Of a DNA stretch of 15,195 nucleotides, positions 7,299-13,844 are shown piece by piece (position 1 is the first letter of the stretch; the number at the start of each line of letters is the position of its first letter). The DNA comes from DASPOF01 sp035626155 (GTDB lineage Bacteria; Desulfobacterota; Binatia; Binatales; Binataceae): NCBI GenBank assembly GCA_035626155.1, contig DASPOF010000017.1, positions 1 to 15,195 on the forward strand, written 5' to 3'. Both the position numbers and the translations under genes were made by a program. The notes below the pieces were generated by a model. The model searched no databases, was not told the origin of the DNA, and saw nothing but the letters and a program-made list of their open reading frames with translations.

Positions 7299-7304
7299 CG
7301 ATAT

Positions 7305-7393
7305 GGGCTGGGGGTGTGCGCAAAGCGCGCTGAGATCTCTCCTCGGAGAGGACCCCTTGAACCTGATCCGGGTAATGCCGGCGTAGGGAAGCC
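7305..7393 (+). promoter_or_regulatory. TPP riboswitch (thi box)
   Basis: The aptamer shows the diagnostic conserved blocks: GGGGTG near 7310-7315, CTGAGA at 7330-7335, then CCTTGAACCTGATC and CGGGTAATGCCGG up to GCGTAGGGAAG at 7381-7391. P1 forms between GGCT at 7306-7309 and AGCC at 7390-7393. The CTCTCCTCGGAGAG hairpin supplies the variable stem (P3). The element binds thiamin pyrophosphate and, from the terminator that follows, most likely stops transcription of thiS-thiG-thiE when TPP is abundant. Confidence 0.96.
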
Positions 7394-7431
7394 AGCTTTC
7401 CCGGCTACGGTCGGACGATCGCTGCCCGGCC

Positions 7432-7472
7432 AAAAGCCGCTTCCCCCGGATGCCCGGGAAGCGGCTTTTTTC
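7432..7472 (+). terminator. Intrinsic terminator, riboswitch expression platform
   Basis: AAAAGCCGCTTCCC at 7432-7445 pairs perfectly over 14 bases with GGGAAGCGGCTTTT at 7456-7469, with a 10-base loop, and the T run continues to 7471. It lies 39 bases after the aptamer and ends 1 base before the thiS start codon. GGGAAGC at 7386-7392, part of the aptamer's 3' end, is complementary to GCTTCCC at 7439-7445. An antiterminator that excludes both P1 and the terminator is therefore possible without TPP. The same 3' arm carries the only Shine-Dalgarno-like stretch (GGAAG) for thiS, so it could also mask translation. Confidence 0.88.
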
Positions 7473-7473
7473 A

Positions 7474-7695
7474 ATGGTCGAAGCTTCACTGGCGATCACC
7501 ATCACTCTCAACGGCGAGCCGTACGCGCTCGATGGCGACGCAAGCGTCGCCGCGCTGGTCGAGAAGCTCAAGATGCGCCCCACGCGCATCGCGGTCGAGG
7601 TGAATCGCGAGGTGATACCCAAGGCGAAGTACGCGGAGACGATTCTCCATCCGGGCGACAGCGTCGAAATCATCAATTTCGTCGGGGGCGGATGA
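7474..7695 (+). CDS. thiS: Sulfur carrier protein ThiS
   Basis: ThiS is a small ubiquitin-like protein that carries sulfur as a C-terminal thiocarboxylate to ThiG for thiazole synthesis. This 73-residue frame has the beta-grasp sequence ITITLNGEPYALDGDASVAA, then VNREVIPKAKYAETILHPGD and VEIINFVGGG, ending in the essential Gly-Gly. I chose ATG 7474, which follows the riboswitch terminator T run by one base; an ATG at 7450 lies inside the terminator loop and would add nonconserved residues. It is the first gene of thiS-thiG-thiE, 32 bases before thiG. No adenylating ThiF and no ThiC or ThiO is in the window, so those functions must be encoded elsewhere. Confidence 0.94.
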   Translation: MVEASLAITITLNGEPYALDGDASVAALVEKLKMRPTRIAVEVNREVIPKAKYAETILHPGDSVEIINFVGGG

Positions 7696-7727
7696 GATCG
7701 GCGCCGCCCGCGCAATCGAAGGTGAAT

Positions 7728-8504
7728 ATGCAGGACACTCAACTCCAACTGGGCGGCCGGGCATTCAGCTCGCGGCTCATCGTCGGCACGGGGAAGTACA
7801 AGGACTTTGCCGAGACGAGGGCGGCGCTCGATGCGAGCGGCGCGGAGATCGTGACCGTCGCGGTGCGCCGCGTGAACATCACCGATCGCACCAAGGAAAA
7901 CCTGCTCGACTTCCTCGATCCCAAGCGCCACGTCGTTCTTCCCAACACCGCCGGATGCTTCACTGCCGAGGAGGCGATTCGCACCTGCCGGCTCGCGCGC
8001 GAGGCCGGCGGCGGCGACATGGTGAAGCTCGAGGTGATCGGCGACCCGAAGACGCTCTTTCCCGACGTCGCAGCGACGATCGAGGGCGCCAAGGTCCTGG
8101 TCAAGGAAGGCTTCAAGGTCCTGCCGTACATCACCGATGACCCGGTCGCGTGCCTGCGGCTGGCCGAGATCGGATGCATCGCAGTGATGCCGCTTGCGGC
8201 TCCGATCGGATCAGGGCTCGGAATCCGCAACCCGCACAACATCGCGATCATCGTCGAGCAGGCGAAAGTGCCGGTGATCGTCGATGCGGGCGTCGGGACG
8301 GCATCGGATGCGGCCGAGGCGATGGAGCTCGGATGCGACGGCGTGCTGATGAACACCGCGATCGCGGGGGCGAAGGATCCCATCGCGATGGCGCGCGCGA
8401 TGAGGCTTGGCATCGAAGCCGGGCGCCTCGCATTCCTGGCCGGCAGAATCGAGCGGCGCCTCTACGCGAACGCATCGAGTCCGATGACGGGACTCATCGG
8501 GTAG
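7728..8504 (+). CDS. thiG: Thiazole synthase ThiG
   Basis: ThiG condenses deoxyxylulose 5-phosphate, dehydroglycine and the ThiS thiocarboxylate into the thiazole phosphate. The 258-residue TIM-barrel protein shows RLIVGTGKYKDF at 16-27, VAVRRVNITD at 44-53, LPNTAGCFTAEEAIR at 71-85, and MVKLEVIGDPKTLFPD at 98-113 with Schiff-base Lys100. MPLAAPIGSGLGIRNP at 154-169 and VIVDAGVGTASDAAEAMELG at 183-202 follow, the last two being phosphate-binding loops. The ATG at 7728 has AAGGTG close upstream; the frame is open further left, but that part is leader RNA and thiS in another frame. Its stop is 6 bases before thiE. Control is by the TPP riboswitch upstream. Confidence 0.97.
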   Translation: MQDTQLQLGGRAFSSRLIVGTGKYKDFAETRAALDASGAEIVTVAVRRVNITDRTKENLLDFLDPKRHVVLPNTAGCFTAEEAIRTCRLAREAGGGDMVKLEVIGDPKTLFPDVAATIEGAKVLVKEGFKVLPYITDDPVACLRLAEIGCIAVMPLAAPIGSGLGIRNPHNIAIIVEQAKVPVIVDAGVGTASDAAEAMELGCDGVLMNTAIAGAKDPIAMARAMRLGIEAGRLAFLAGRIERRLYANASSPMTGLIG

Positions 8505-8510
8505 CGCGGC

Positions 8511-9203
8511 TTGGACCGGGGGCGGCGCGCAAGCTTCAGCCTGTATCTCATCACCGACCGCAAGGTGCACGAGGCGCGCGGACTCATCGAGATGTGCGAT
8601 TCCGTGCTCGCGGCCGCCCCGCCGGGCACGGTTGCGCTTCAGCTTCGCGAGAAGGATCTCGGCGGCTGCGACTTGTACGAGCTGGCATGCCGGCTGCGCG
8701 AGATCTGCACGCGCGCGGGCGCGATGCTCCTGATCAACGATCGAATCGACGTCGCGATCGCATCCGATGCCGACGGAGTGCATCTTCCAGCCGATTCCGT
8801 CGGCGCGGTGGCCGCGCGCAAGCTGCTCGGAGCCGGCCGGTTGATCGGGGTCTCGACGCACTCGCGCGATGAGCTTGCCGCGGCCGGGCGCGACGGCGCG
8901 GACTTCGCCGTGTTCGGTCCCGTCTTTGATCCGATATCCAAGTCCGGCGGCTTGCCGGCGTGCGGGCCGGACGGGCTGCTCGATGCGTGCCGCGAATGCG
9001 CGATGCCGGTGTTCGCACTGGGCGGCATCACGCCTGAGCGCGCGCGCGAATTGTTCGCGCGTGGCGGTCGCGCGGGCCGGCCCGCGGGCGTCGCCGCGAT
9101 TGGGTCGATCTTCGGGGCGAAGTCGCCGCCGGAGGCGCTCCGGGCGATGCTCGCCGCGATCGGAATTGGCTCGGCCGGCGCCGCCGGCTCGCTCACCCGT
9201 TAG
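8511..9203 (+). CDS. thiE: Thiamine-phosphate synthase ThiE
   Basis: ThiE couples HMP pyrophosphate with thiazole phosphate to give thiamin monophosphate. The 230-residue TIM-barrel protein has SLYLITDRK at 10-18, LQLREKDL at 43-50 for pyrophosphate binding, LLINDRIDVA at 73-82 with the Mg-binding Asp, DGVHLPADS at 88-96, GVSTHS at 113-118, FGPVFDPISKSG at 135-146 and FALGGITPE at 168-176. A short Gly/Arg-rich insert (about 184-191) precedes VAAIGSIF. The likely start is TTG 8511, 6 bases after thiG; the next family-like residues begin about 8 codons in, so a slightly later start is possible. Its last 11 bases overlap the tail of the opposite-strand hydrolase gene. Confidence 0.93.
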   Translation: MDRGRRASFSLYLITDRKVHEARGLIEMCDSVLAAAPPGTVALQLREKDLGGCDLYELACRLREICTRAGAMLLINDRIDVAIASDADGVHLPADSVGAVAARKLLGAGRLIGVSTHSRDELAAAGRDGADFAVFGPVFDPISKSGGLPACGPDGLLDACRECAMPVFALGGITPERARELFARGGRAGRPAGVAAIGSIFGAKSPPEALRAMLAAIGIGSAGAAGSLTR

Positions 9204-9831
9204 ACAAGCGCGTCCTCAACTCCGCAAGCGTGAGCATCTCGATGCCCGCCTCCTGCCATTTGCGCCTGAACGTGTCGCCCTCCGGACCGATGTCGGCGAT
9301 CGCGTCGCTGACGACGTGGAGCGCCGGGCCGAGTGCGAGCAGGCCGGTCACGGCGTGATGGACGCACACCTCGGTGAATACCCCGTAGATCACGATATCG
9401 CGGTATGGAGCAAGCAGCGTGCGCAGGATCGAGTGCGCGTTGCGGTTTCCCACGAATACGTTGAAGTCCTGTTTCTCGAAGATGATTTCGCCCCGATGGG
9501 CGAGTGCGGCGCGAAGTTCATCCGGCGAGAGATCGCGGTTGGGGACGAAGAGCGGGTCGCGCGGCGCGGTCGCATCGATTTTCTTCTGCCCTTCGGTGCC
9601 GGCCATGCAGTGATCGTCGTACAGGCCGCCGCTGCGCTTGAGTTCGCGATCGCCGGGCCGGTGGCAATCGACGGAGCCGACGATTCGGATTTCATTGGCG
9701 CGCGCAAGCTCGGTCACCTCGGCGAGCGCCGGAATGATCCGCTCGGTGCCGGGGACGTATAGCTTACCGCCGGGGAGAATGAAGTCGCGCTGCGTATCCA
9801 CGTCATAAAAAATCGTGGTGGCGGCGTTCAT
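9193..9831 (-). CDS. Isochorismatase/nicotinamidase-family cysteine hydrolase
   Basis: A 212-residue member of the isochorismatase-like hydrolase family, most like nicotinamidases (PncA), which deamidate nicotinamide to nicotinate for NAD salvage. The family triad is present: Asp12 in DVDTQRDF, Lys120 in FEKQDFNVF, and nucleophile Cys156 in GVFTEVCVHHAV. Metal-site residues Asp55 and His57 in VDCHRP and His74 in DDHCMAGTEG also match nicotinamidases. The exact substrate stays uncertain. I chose ATG 9831-9829, preceded by GGAAG about 10 bases upstream; a GTG one codon earlier is also possible. It is tail-to-tail with thiE, overlapping 11 bases, and lies downstream of archease on the same strand with a 127-base gap that shows no feature. 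Confidence 0.88.
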   Translation of the reverse strand: MNAATTIFYDVDTQRDFILPGGKLYVPGTERIIPALAEVTELARANEIRIVGSVDCHRPGDRELKRSGGLYDDHCMAGTEGQKKIDATAPRDPLFVPNRDLSPDELRAALAHRGEIIFEKQDFNVFVGNRNAHSILRTLLAPYRDIVIYGVFTEVCVHHAVTGLLALGPALHVVSDAIADIGPEGDTFRRKWQEAGIEMLTLAELRTRLSNG

Positions 9832-9958
9832 CACGCTTTCACTTCCGGAGATGGGCTGAGGCGTGCGACGTTTCGGATCGCTTCCGCCTCTCGCCTGACT
9901 TTTACCACGCCCGCCGCGTCTTTGCAGGCCAACTGCAATCCCACGGACGCAGGATCGC

Positions 9959-10384
9959 TCAGATGTCGAAGAGGATGCGGGCGCGCCATTGCGCTCCCGC
10001 GCGGCCGGCCTGAAGCTCGTGGTACGTCACCGCTTTGATCTCGGTCAGCAACTGGTGACGGCTGGGATCGAAGCTCTCGCCCGCGAACTCGGCCAGGAGC
10101 GAATCGCCGCGCTCCTCGACGTTCACCTCGCGCCAGATGAAGCCGTCGGCGAGGAACAGGTTCAGCGCGTCGGCGAGGAGATCGTGCATCAGGTCAGCGT
10201 CGGTGGCGGCGCGGACCTCGATGCGGCGGCGTTCGCGCGCGACGATGCCATCCGCCTCGACCATCAGCCGCCCAAGCGCAGTCGCCGCGCGCGCAAACAT
10301 CGCGGCGCGGGTCGGCGCGTTCAGCTCGATACCGAGGTCGCCAGTGTGCTCGAACTCCCGGAAGAGGTCGTTATCGTCGGCCAT
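9959..10384 (-). CDS. Archease family protein
   Basis: Archeases are small metal-binding proteins that activate the RNA ligase RtcB by speeding its guanylylation and broadening its NTP use. The 141-residue protein has the family start FREFEHTGDLGIEL at 8-21 with the conserved His and Asp, DLMHDLLADALNLFLADG at 64-81 in place of the usual LLxxWLNELLYL-type helix, and the hallmark TEIKAVTYHEL at 114-124, ending RARILFDI with the conserved penultimate Asp. I chose ATG 10384 because the upstream 10 codons are nonconserved. No rtcB lies in this window, so the partner must be encoded elsewhere, if present. It is separate from the plus-strand diiron gene by about 300 bases. Confidence 0.9.
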   Translation of the reverse strand: MADDNDLFREFEHTGDLGIELNAPTRAAMFARAATALGRLMVEADGIVARERRRIEVRAATDADLMHDLLADALNLFLADGFIWREVNVEERGDSLLAEFAGESFDPSRHQLLTEIKAVTYHELQAGRAGAQWRARILFDI

Positions 10385-10537
10385 TATGCTCGCCCGGGCG
10401 AAACGTCCGCGCATTCATCACGGGCACTTTTCCCCATCCCATTATTTTCATTTACTCCGCGAACTTCAGAGTGGCCACACCAGACGGATGCTGACGAACC
10501 CTGCTCCGGTGCCAGAACGTGTCGCAGAAGCGAACAC

Positions 10538-10558
10538 TGTCCTTGATGCGGCCGGACA
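10538..10558. repeat. Dyad TGTCC-N11-GGACA, possible activator site
   Basis: TGTCC at 10538-10542 and GGACA at 10554-10558 form an inverted repeat about 80-100 bases upstream of the sigma-54-like element, a typical distance for enhancer-binding activators. A 5-base arm can occur by chance, so this is only suggestive. Confidence 0.25.
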
Positions 10559-10638
10559 TTCTTCGCTCCAGTCCTACCATGACGCTTCGATGCTTCAATG
10601 AATCCGGCAAAGCCTTGCCTTCGGGCCCATCGAAGCGC

Positions 10639-10652
10639 GGCACAATTCCTGC
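10639..10652 (+). promoter_or_regulatory. Sigma-54-like -24/-12 promoter element
   Basis: The sequence GGCACAATTCCTGC matches the RpoN consensus core GGCAC-N5-TTGC with GG and GC ten bases apart; the first T of TTGC is C. Transcription would begin around 10663, leaving a short leader with GGAGG at 10676-10680 and the ATG at 10691. The position relative to the gene fits well. GG-N10-GC is common in GC-rich DNA, which limits confidence. Confidence 0.45.
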
Positions 10653-10690
10653 CTTTTGCATGGAATGGATCTGCCGGAGGCGATTTCACG

Positions 10691-11770
10691 ATGAGCCAAT
10701 TAAGTGAGTCGGTCGAGCAAGCGGTCGAGGGGATTGCCGAGATTCGCAGGGGCAAGCTCGATCTGACCTGGATGAATTGCAATTCCTCCGGGTGGGGCGT
10801 CAGGAGCAAGCCGCGCGATGAGCGCGGGCTCACCCTGGAAGACATCAATGCTGACCCGTACTACGGGCGCGTGCCTGATCACGGCGCTGCGCACGGCAGC
10901 ATGGCGCCGCGCGGATGCGACGTGCCGCCCGAGACGCCTTCGCTCGGATGCTACGACATCAACGACAAGTCGCTGGTCTGGGCGGACAACGTCGAGGAGC
11001 TGTATGAGGAGGCGGCGGTGCACCAGTGGAGTTCGTCGCGCGACATCCCGTGGGACCAGCTCACTCCGCAGCCCGAGGACCTCGAAAAGGCGATGTGCCA
11101 GGTCTGCACTAACTTAAGCGAGGTCGAGTTCGTGGCTGGCGACATGCCCGCCAAGTGGCTGTGGCACATCAATCACGATTTCCACGAGGTCAAGTGCTTC
11201 CTCGCCACGCAGATTATGGACGAGGCGCGCCATCTCGAGGTGTTCCGCAAGCGCGCGCTGGCCAACGGTGGCGGCCTGCTGCGCGCCTCGCCGGCCTCCG
11301 AGAATCTGCTCAGGCTCATAATCGAGGCGCCCAATTACACGGTGGGCAGCGCCTTGATGCACATCCTGGGCGAGGGCTTCGTGCTGACGATGTTCCGCAA
11401 CGGCGAGATGTTCTCGCTGACCCCGGTCGAGAAGAAGATCTTCCGGCTCTGCATGCAGGACGAGGCGCGCCACGTCGCGTACGGGACGATGCATCTGAAG
11501 TATTTCCTCGAGCGCCATCCCGAGCGCGAGTCCGAGATCCACGAAATCCTGAGCCAGGGCGAGGCCGCCACCTTCGCCCTCAACCAGAGCCGTGAGAACG
11601 CCGAGGCCCGCGCGATCCTGGCCGGCGGCAGCGTGGAACGAATCAACGCGGGGCTGGTCAAGCTCAACCACCTGTTCGTGAAACAAATCCACGAGTACCT
11701 GCATCGGCTCAAGATCGCCGGCATCGACCGCTCCCACAAGCTCGCGATCCCAGCCAAGCTTCCGATCTGA
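10691..11770 (+). CDS. Predicted diiron ferritin-like oxygenase-type protein
   Basis: I do not recognise a named family with certainty. The 359-residue protein has the ligand pattern of a diiron four-helix bundle. It has Glu144/Glu146 in LSEVEFVAGD, Glu178 and His181 in MDEARHLEVF, Glu228 in HILGEGFVL, and Glu258 and His261 in QDEARHVAYG. The spacings of about 32 and 30 residues between helix pairs are as in R2-like and AurF-like oxygenases. The segment WSSSRDIPWDQL at 113-124 precedes helix one. The N-terminal 100 residues are polar with several Cys (30, 76, 87). The extra His that AurF has four residues before its last Glu is a Cys here. No signal peptide is seen. ATG 10691 is supported by GGAGG 10 bases upstream; the open frame further left is noncoding. 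It is followed 34 bases later by the SCP2-like gene. A redox or oxygenase role is inferred; the substrate is unknown. Confidence 0.8.
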   Translation: MSQLSESVEQAVEGIAEIRRGKLDLTWMNCNSSGWGVRSKPRDERGLTLEDINADPYYGRVPDHGAAHGSMAPRGCDVPPETPSLGCYDINDKSLVWADNVEELYEEAAVHQWSSSRDIPWDQLTPQPEDLEKAMCQVCTNLSEVEFVAGDMPAKWLWHINHDFHEVKCFLATQIMDEARHLEVFRKRALANGGGLLRASPASENLLRLIIEAPNYTVGSALMHILGEGFVLTMFRNGEMFSLTPVEKKIFRLCMQDEARHVAYGTMHLKYFLERHPERESEIHEILSQGEAATFALNQSRENAEARAILAGGSVERINAGLVKLNHLFVKQIHEYLHRLKIAGIDRSHKLAIPAKLPI

Positions 11771-11804
11771 ACCGCGTGAGTATCCGGCCACGGAGGAAAG
11801 GGTC

Positions 11805-12236
11805 ATGGCCAAGTTTCCATCGGTCGAGTTTTTCAATGCTCTCAAGGATCGCATCAACGCCGACCCCGAGCGCCTCAGGCGCCTCGGCACCACCGACGTC
11901 GTGTTGGTCGTGAAGATCGACCATCCCGACCGCAGCGAGTGCTTCGAAGTCACGTTCGCGGCCTATCGATGCGCCGAAGTGCGGGCGGTGCCGAATGCGC
12001 GTGCGACGCGGGCGCGCGCGGTAATCGTCGAAGGCCCCGACGCCGCGTGGCGCGAGATGATCGAGAACATCCAGCTCAACGGACAGGCCGACCTGAACCA
12101 TTCGCTCAATTCGCTCACTCTGCTGGACACGCCGATGCGCGTCAGGGCGGCCAACCAGCTCGATACCGACCTGTTTTACCGCTACCAGCAGACGCTCCAG
12201 GAGTATTTCGACGGCGCGGGCGCTCCCGTTCAGTAA
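11805..12236 (+). CDS. Small SCP2-like (sterol carrier/lipid-binding) protein, hypothetical
   Basis: A 143-residue protein without signal peptide or membrane helix. Its layout, an N-terminal helix FPSVEFFNALKDRINADPE, strands VVLVVKIDHP and CFEVTFAAYRC, a strand with ARAVIVEGP, a helix AWREMIENIQ, then a hydrophobic C-terminal part, resembles SCP2-type lipid-binding domains. I make that match by pattern only, so it is tentative. A near-ideal ribosome-binding site GGAGG at 11792-11796 lies 8 bases before the ATG. It follows the diiron gene by 34 bases on the same strand, so the two are very likely cotranscribed and may work together, for example a hydrophobic-ligand carrier beside an oxygenase. 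The partnership is inference. Confidence 0.75.
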   Translation: MAKFPSVEFFNALKDRINADPERLRRLGTTDVVLVVKIDHPDRSECFEVTFAAYRCAEVRAVPNARATRARAVIVEGPDAAWREMIENIQLNGQADLNHSLNSLTLLDTPMRVRAANQLDTDLFYRYQQTLQEYFDGAGAPVQ

Positions 12237-12284
12237 GCTTGGCGCGGGGCGAACTGTTCTGGATCGTGCGGCATCTTACCCCCC

Positions 12285-12315
12285 CCCGGTCTTTTGCCGG
12301 GGAGATAAGACCGGG
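12285..12315. terminator. Hairpin between convergent genes, possible terminator
   Basis: CCCGGTCTT at 12285-12293 and AAGACCGGG at 12307-12315 form a perfect 9-base inverted repeat with a 13-base loop. A competing stem, CCCCGG with CCGGGG, sits inside. A run of nine C precedes it at 12279-12287. It is placed between the SCP2-like gene (plus) and the transporter gene (minus), so it could end both transcripts. Neither strand has a T run, so a Rho-independent mechanism is uncertain. Confidence 0.4.
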
Positions 12316-12341
12316 CGCAGGTTCGCGTTTAGCCCCGCCTG

Positions 12342-13244
12342 TCAGAAATGATCCGGTTCCTGCTCGCGGCGGCTGTCGCGCTCGAGTTGGACCGTCATGT
12401 GATGGATATTGAACTTGGACTCAAGCAGGCGCGACATGTCGGCCAGAACCCGATCCTGATTCGCGCCGGGCGCGACGACGCAGTGCGCCGAGAGCGCAAA
12501 CTGGCGCGAGGTGAGGCACCAGACGTGAAGATCGTGCACCTCCTCGGCCCCCTCGACGGCGAGCAGATCGTCGCGCAGTTCATCGAGATCGATGTGCGAG
12601 GGCACCGCCTCCATCAGGATATCGACGCCCTCGCTCACCAGACCCCATGAGCTGTACAGCACGAGCGCGCCGATCAGGATGCCCGCCAGCGGGTCGGCCT
12701 GCGCCCATCCGGTGAAATAGATGAGCGCGCCCGCGGTCATCACGCCGATCGATCCGATCAGGTCCGAAATCACGTGGACGAACACCGCCCGCGCCGCCAT
12801 CCCGGCTCTCGCCTCGCCCCTCGCGCCCGCCATGATCCACGCCGAGAAACTGTTGAACAGAATTCCCGCGCCCGCGACCGCCATCACGCCCAGTCCCTTG
12901 ACCTGCTCGGGCGCGCGGATGCGATGCACCGCCTCTACCCAGATGAACACGACGAGCAGCCAGAGGAACAGACCGTTGAGCAGCGCGCCAAGAATTTCCG
13001 CGCGCATGTAACCGTAGGTCTTTCCGCCCCGGGCGGGCCGCGTCGAAATCCAAAGCGTCAGCAGGCTCAGGCAGATCGCCGCGATGTCGGTCATCATGTG
13101 GACCGCATCGGACAGCAGCGCGAGACTGTTGGCCAGGTAGCCTGCGATGAGTTCGGTGAGAAAGTAAGCAGTCGAAATCGCCAGAACGATGATCAGGCGC
13201 CGGCGATCCCATCCAACCCCCGCCTGCGAGCTGGCCGATTCCAC
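12342..13244 (-). CDS. Cation diffusion facilitator transporter (zinc/divalent cation efflux)
   Basis: CDF proteins export Zn(II) or similar ions from the cytoplasm by proton antiport. The 300-residue protein has about six membrane segments (about 17-35, 40-64, 82-104, 117-138, 152-177, 182-202). The transport-site residues are Asp46-xx-His49-xxx-Asp53 in SDAVHMMTD, with His157 and Asp161 in HVISD. This HD-HD set is typical of Zn-transporting CzcD/ZnT members. The cytoplasmic C-terminal domain follows from about 215, with DLHVWCLT and NIHHMTVQLE. The loop between TM4 and TM5 (GARGEARAG) lacks the His-rich stretch of many CzcD proteins. ATG 13244 is the first start giving a complete TM1; no strong Shine-Dalgarno is seen. 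It lies 34 bases after apt on the same strand. Confidence 0.93.
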   Translation of the reverse strand: MESASSQAGVGWDRRRLIIVLAISTAYFLTELIAGYLANSLALLSDAVHMMTDIAAICLSLLTLWISTRPARGGKTYGYMRAEILGALLNGLFLWLLVVFIWVEAVHRIRAPEQVKGLGVMAVAGAGILFNSFSAWIMAGARGEARAGMAARAVFVHVISDLIGSIGVMTAGALIYFTGWAQADPLAGILIGALVLYSSWGLVSEGVDILMEAVPSHIDLDELRDDLLAVEGAEEVHDLHVWCLTSRQFALSAHCVVAPGANQDRVLADMSRLLESKFNIHHMTVQLERDSRREQEPDHF

Positions 13245-13278
13245 TGCTTCAATCCACTGCTCTGGGCACTAGCAGGTT

Positions 13279-13800
13279 CTATTCATACTGAATCAGCGAA
13301 AAGCAATCGATCGGCGAAAGCCGCTCGCGTCCCTTGAGGCTCGTCAGCTCGACGATGAACGCGCATCCGATGACGTTGCCGCCGAGCCGTTGCACCAGCC
13401 GCACCGCGGCCTGCGCGGTGCCACCGGTTGCGAGCAGGTCGTCCACGATCAGCACGCGTGCGCCGCCCTCGATGCCGTCCTGGTGCATCTCCAGCGTGGC
13501 GCTTCCGTACTCGAGTTCGTAAGATTCATCGACGGTGCGCGATGGCAGTTTGCCCGGTTTGCGCGCGATCGTGAAGCCGACTCCCAGCCGATATGCAACC
13601 GGCGCTCCAACGATAAAACCGCGCGACTCGATTCCCAGCACGGCATCCACCTGCCCGAGATACGGGACCGCCAGGCTGTCAATGACCGCCGCGAAACCGC
13701 GCGCGTCGCCGATGAGCGGTGTGATGTCGCGGAAAACGATGCCAGGGTTCGGGAAATCCGGAATGTCGCGGACGAGCTTCTTCAGTTCGTTGTCAGCCAT
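13279..13800 (-). CDS. apt: Adenine phosphoribosyltransferase
   Basis: Apt salvages adenine with PRPP to make AMP. The 173-residue protein matches the family length: it begins ELKKLVRDIPDFPNPGIVF, has FRDITPLI at 23-30, GIESRGFIVGAP at 56-67, ARKPGKLP at 79-86 and the PRPP loop VLIVDDLLATGGTA at 116-129, ending with GCAFIVELTSLKGRERL. ATG 13800-13798 has GAGG 5 bases upstream and matches the family N-terminus; the frame is open far upstream (to 14577) but that part is a shadow of the peptidase gene. It sits between the nlpD-like gene (44 bases) and the transporter (34 bases) on the same strand, so a shared transcript is likely. Confidence 0.96.
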   Translation of the reverse strand: MADNELKKLVRDIPDFPNPGIVFRDITPLIGDARGFAAVIDSLAVPYLGQVDAVLGIESRGFIVGAPVAYRLGVGFTIARKPGKLPSRTVDESYELEYGSATLEMHQDGIEGGARVLIVDDLLATGGTAQAAVRLVQRLGGNVIGCAFIVELTSLKGRERLSPIDCFSLIQYE

Positions 13801-13844
13801 TGTGCCTCGGGCCAGCCTGATAATTCTGCGCAGTGGCGAGATTA

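Larger units (their letters stand above)
6998..7304. other. Divergent intergenic region between alr and the thiamin operon
   Basis: About 300 bases without a convincing gene. It holds a minus-strand terminator-like hairpin (7061-7092), a perfect 8-base inverted repeat (7124-7142), a 10-base direct repeat CGCCCGACAG at 7150-7159 and 7188-7197, and a plus-strand promoter-like pair at 7271-7298. I looked for a tRNA and found none. No clear promoter for alr could be picked out by eye. Confidence 0.6.
10385..10690. other. Intergenic region between archease and the diiron operon
   Basis: About 300 bases, less GC-rich than the flanking genes. I see no convincing gene. A 69-codon minus-strand frame (10452-10661) has mixed codon use and no family I recognise. 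The plus strand holds a sigma-54-like promoter element at 10639-10652, a dyad at 10538-10558 and a GGAGG ribosome-binding site at 10676-10680. Confidence 0.5.

Noticed and set aside
6990..7931. Minus-strand open frame across the riboswitch, thiS and thiG start
   Set aside because: It overlaps a well-defined riboswitch and thiS/thiG on the other strand and shows no family character.
10452..10661. 69-codon minus-strand frame in the intergenic region
   Set aside because: Mixed third-position use, no recognisable domain and no clear ribosome-binding site; it also covers the sigma-54-like element. Could still be a small gene, but unsupported.
10691..11770. Assignment of the diiron protein as an AurF/CmlI N-oxygenase
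   Set aside because: The two DExRH motifs fit, but the extra metal-binding His that AurF has four residues before its last Glu is Cys254 here, and the N-terminal part does not resemble AurF.
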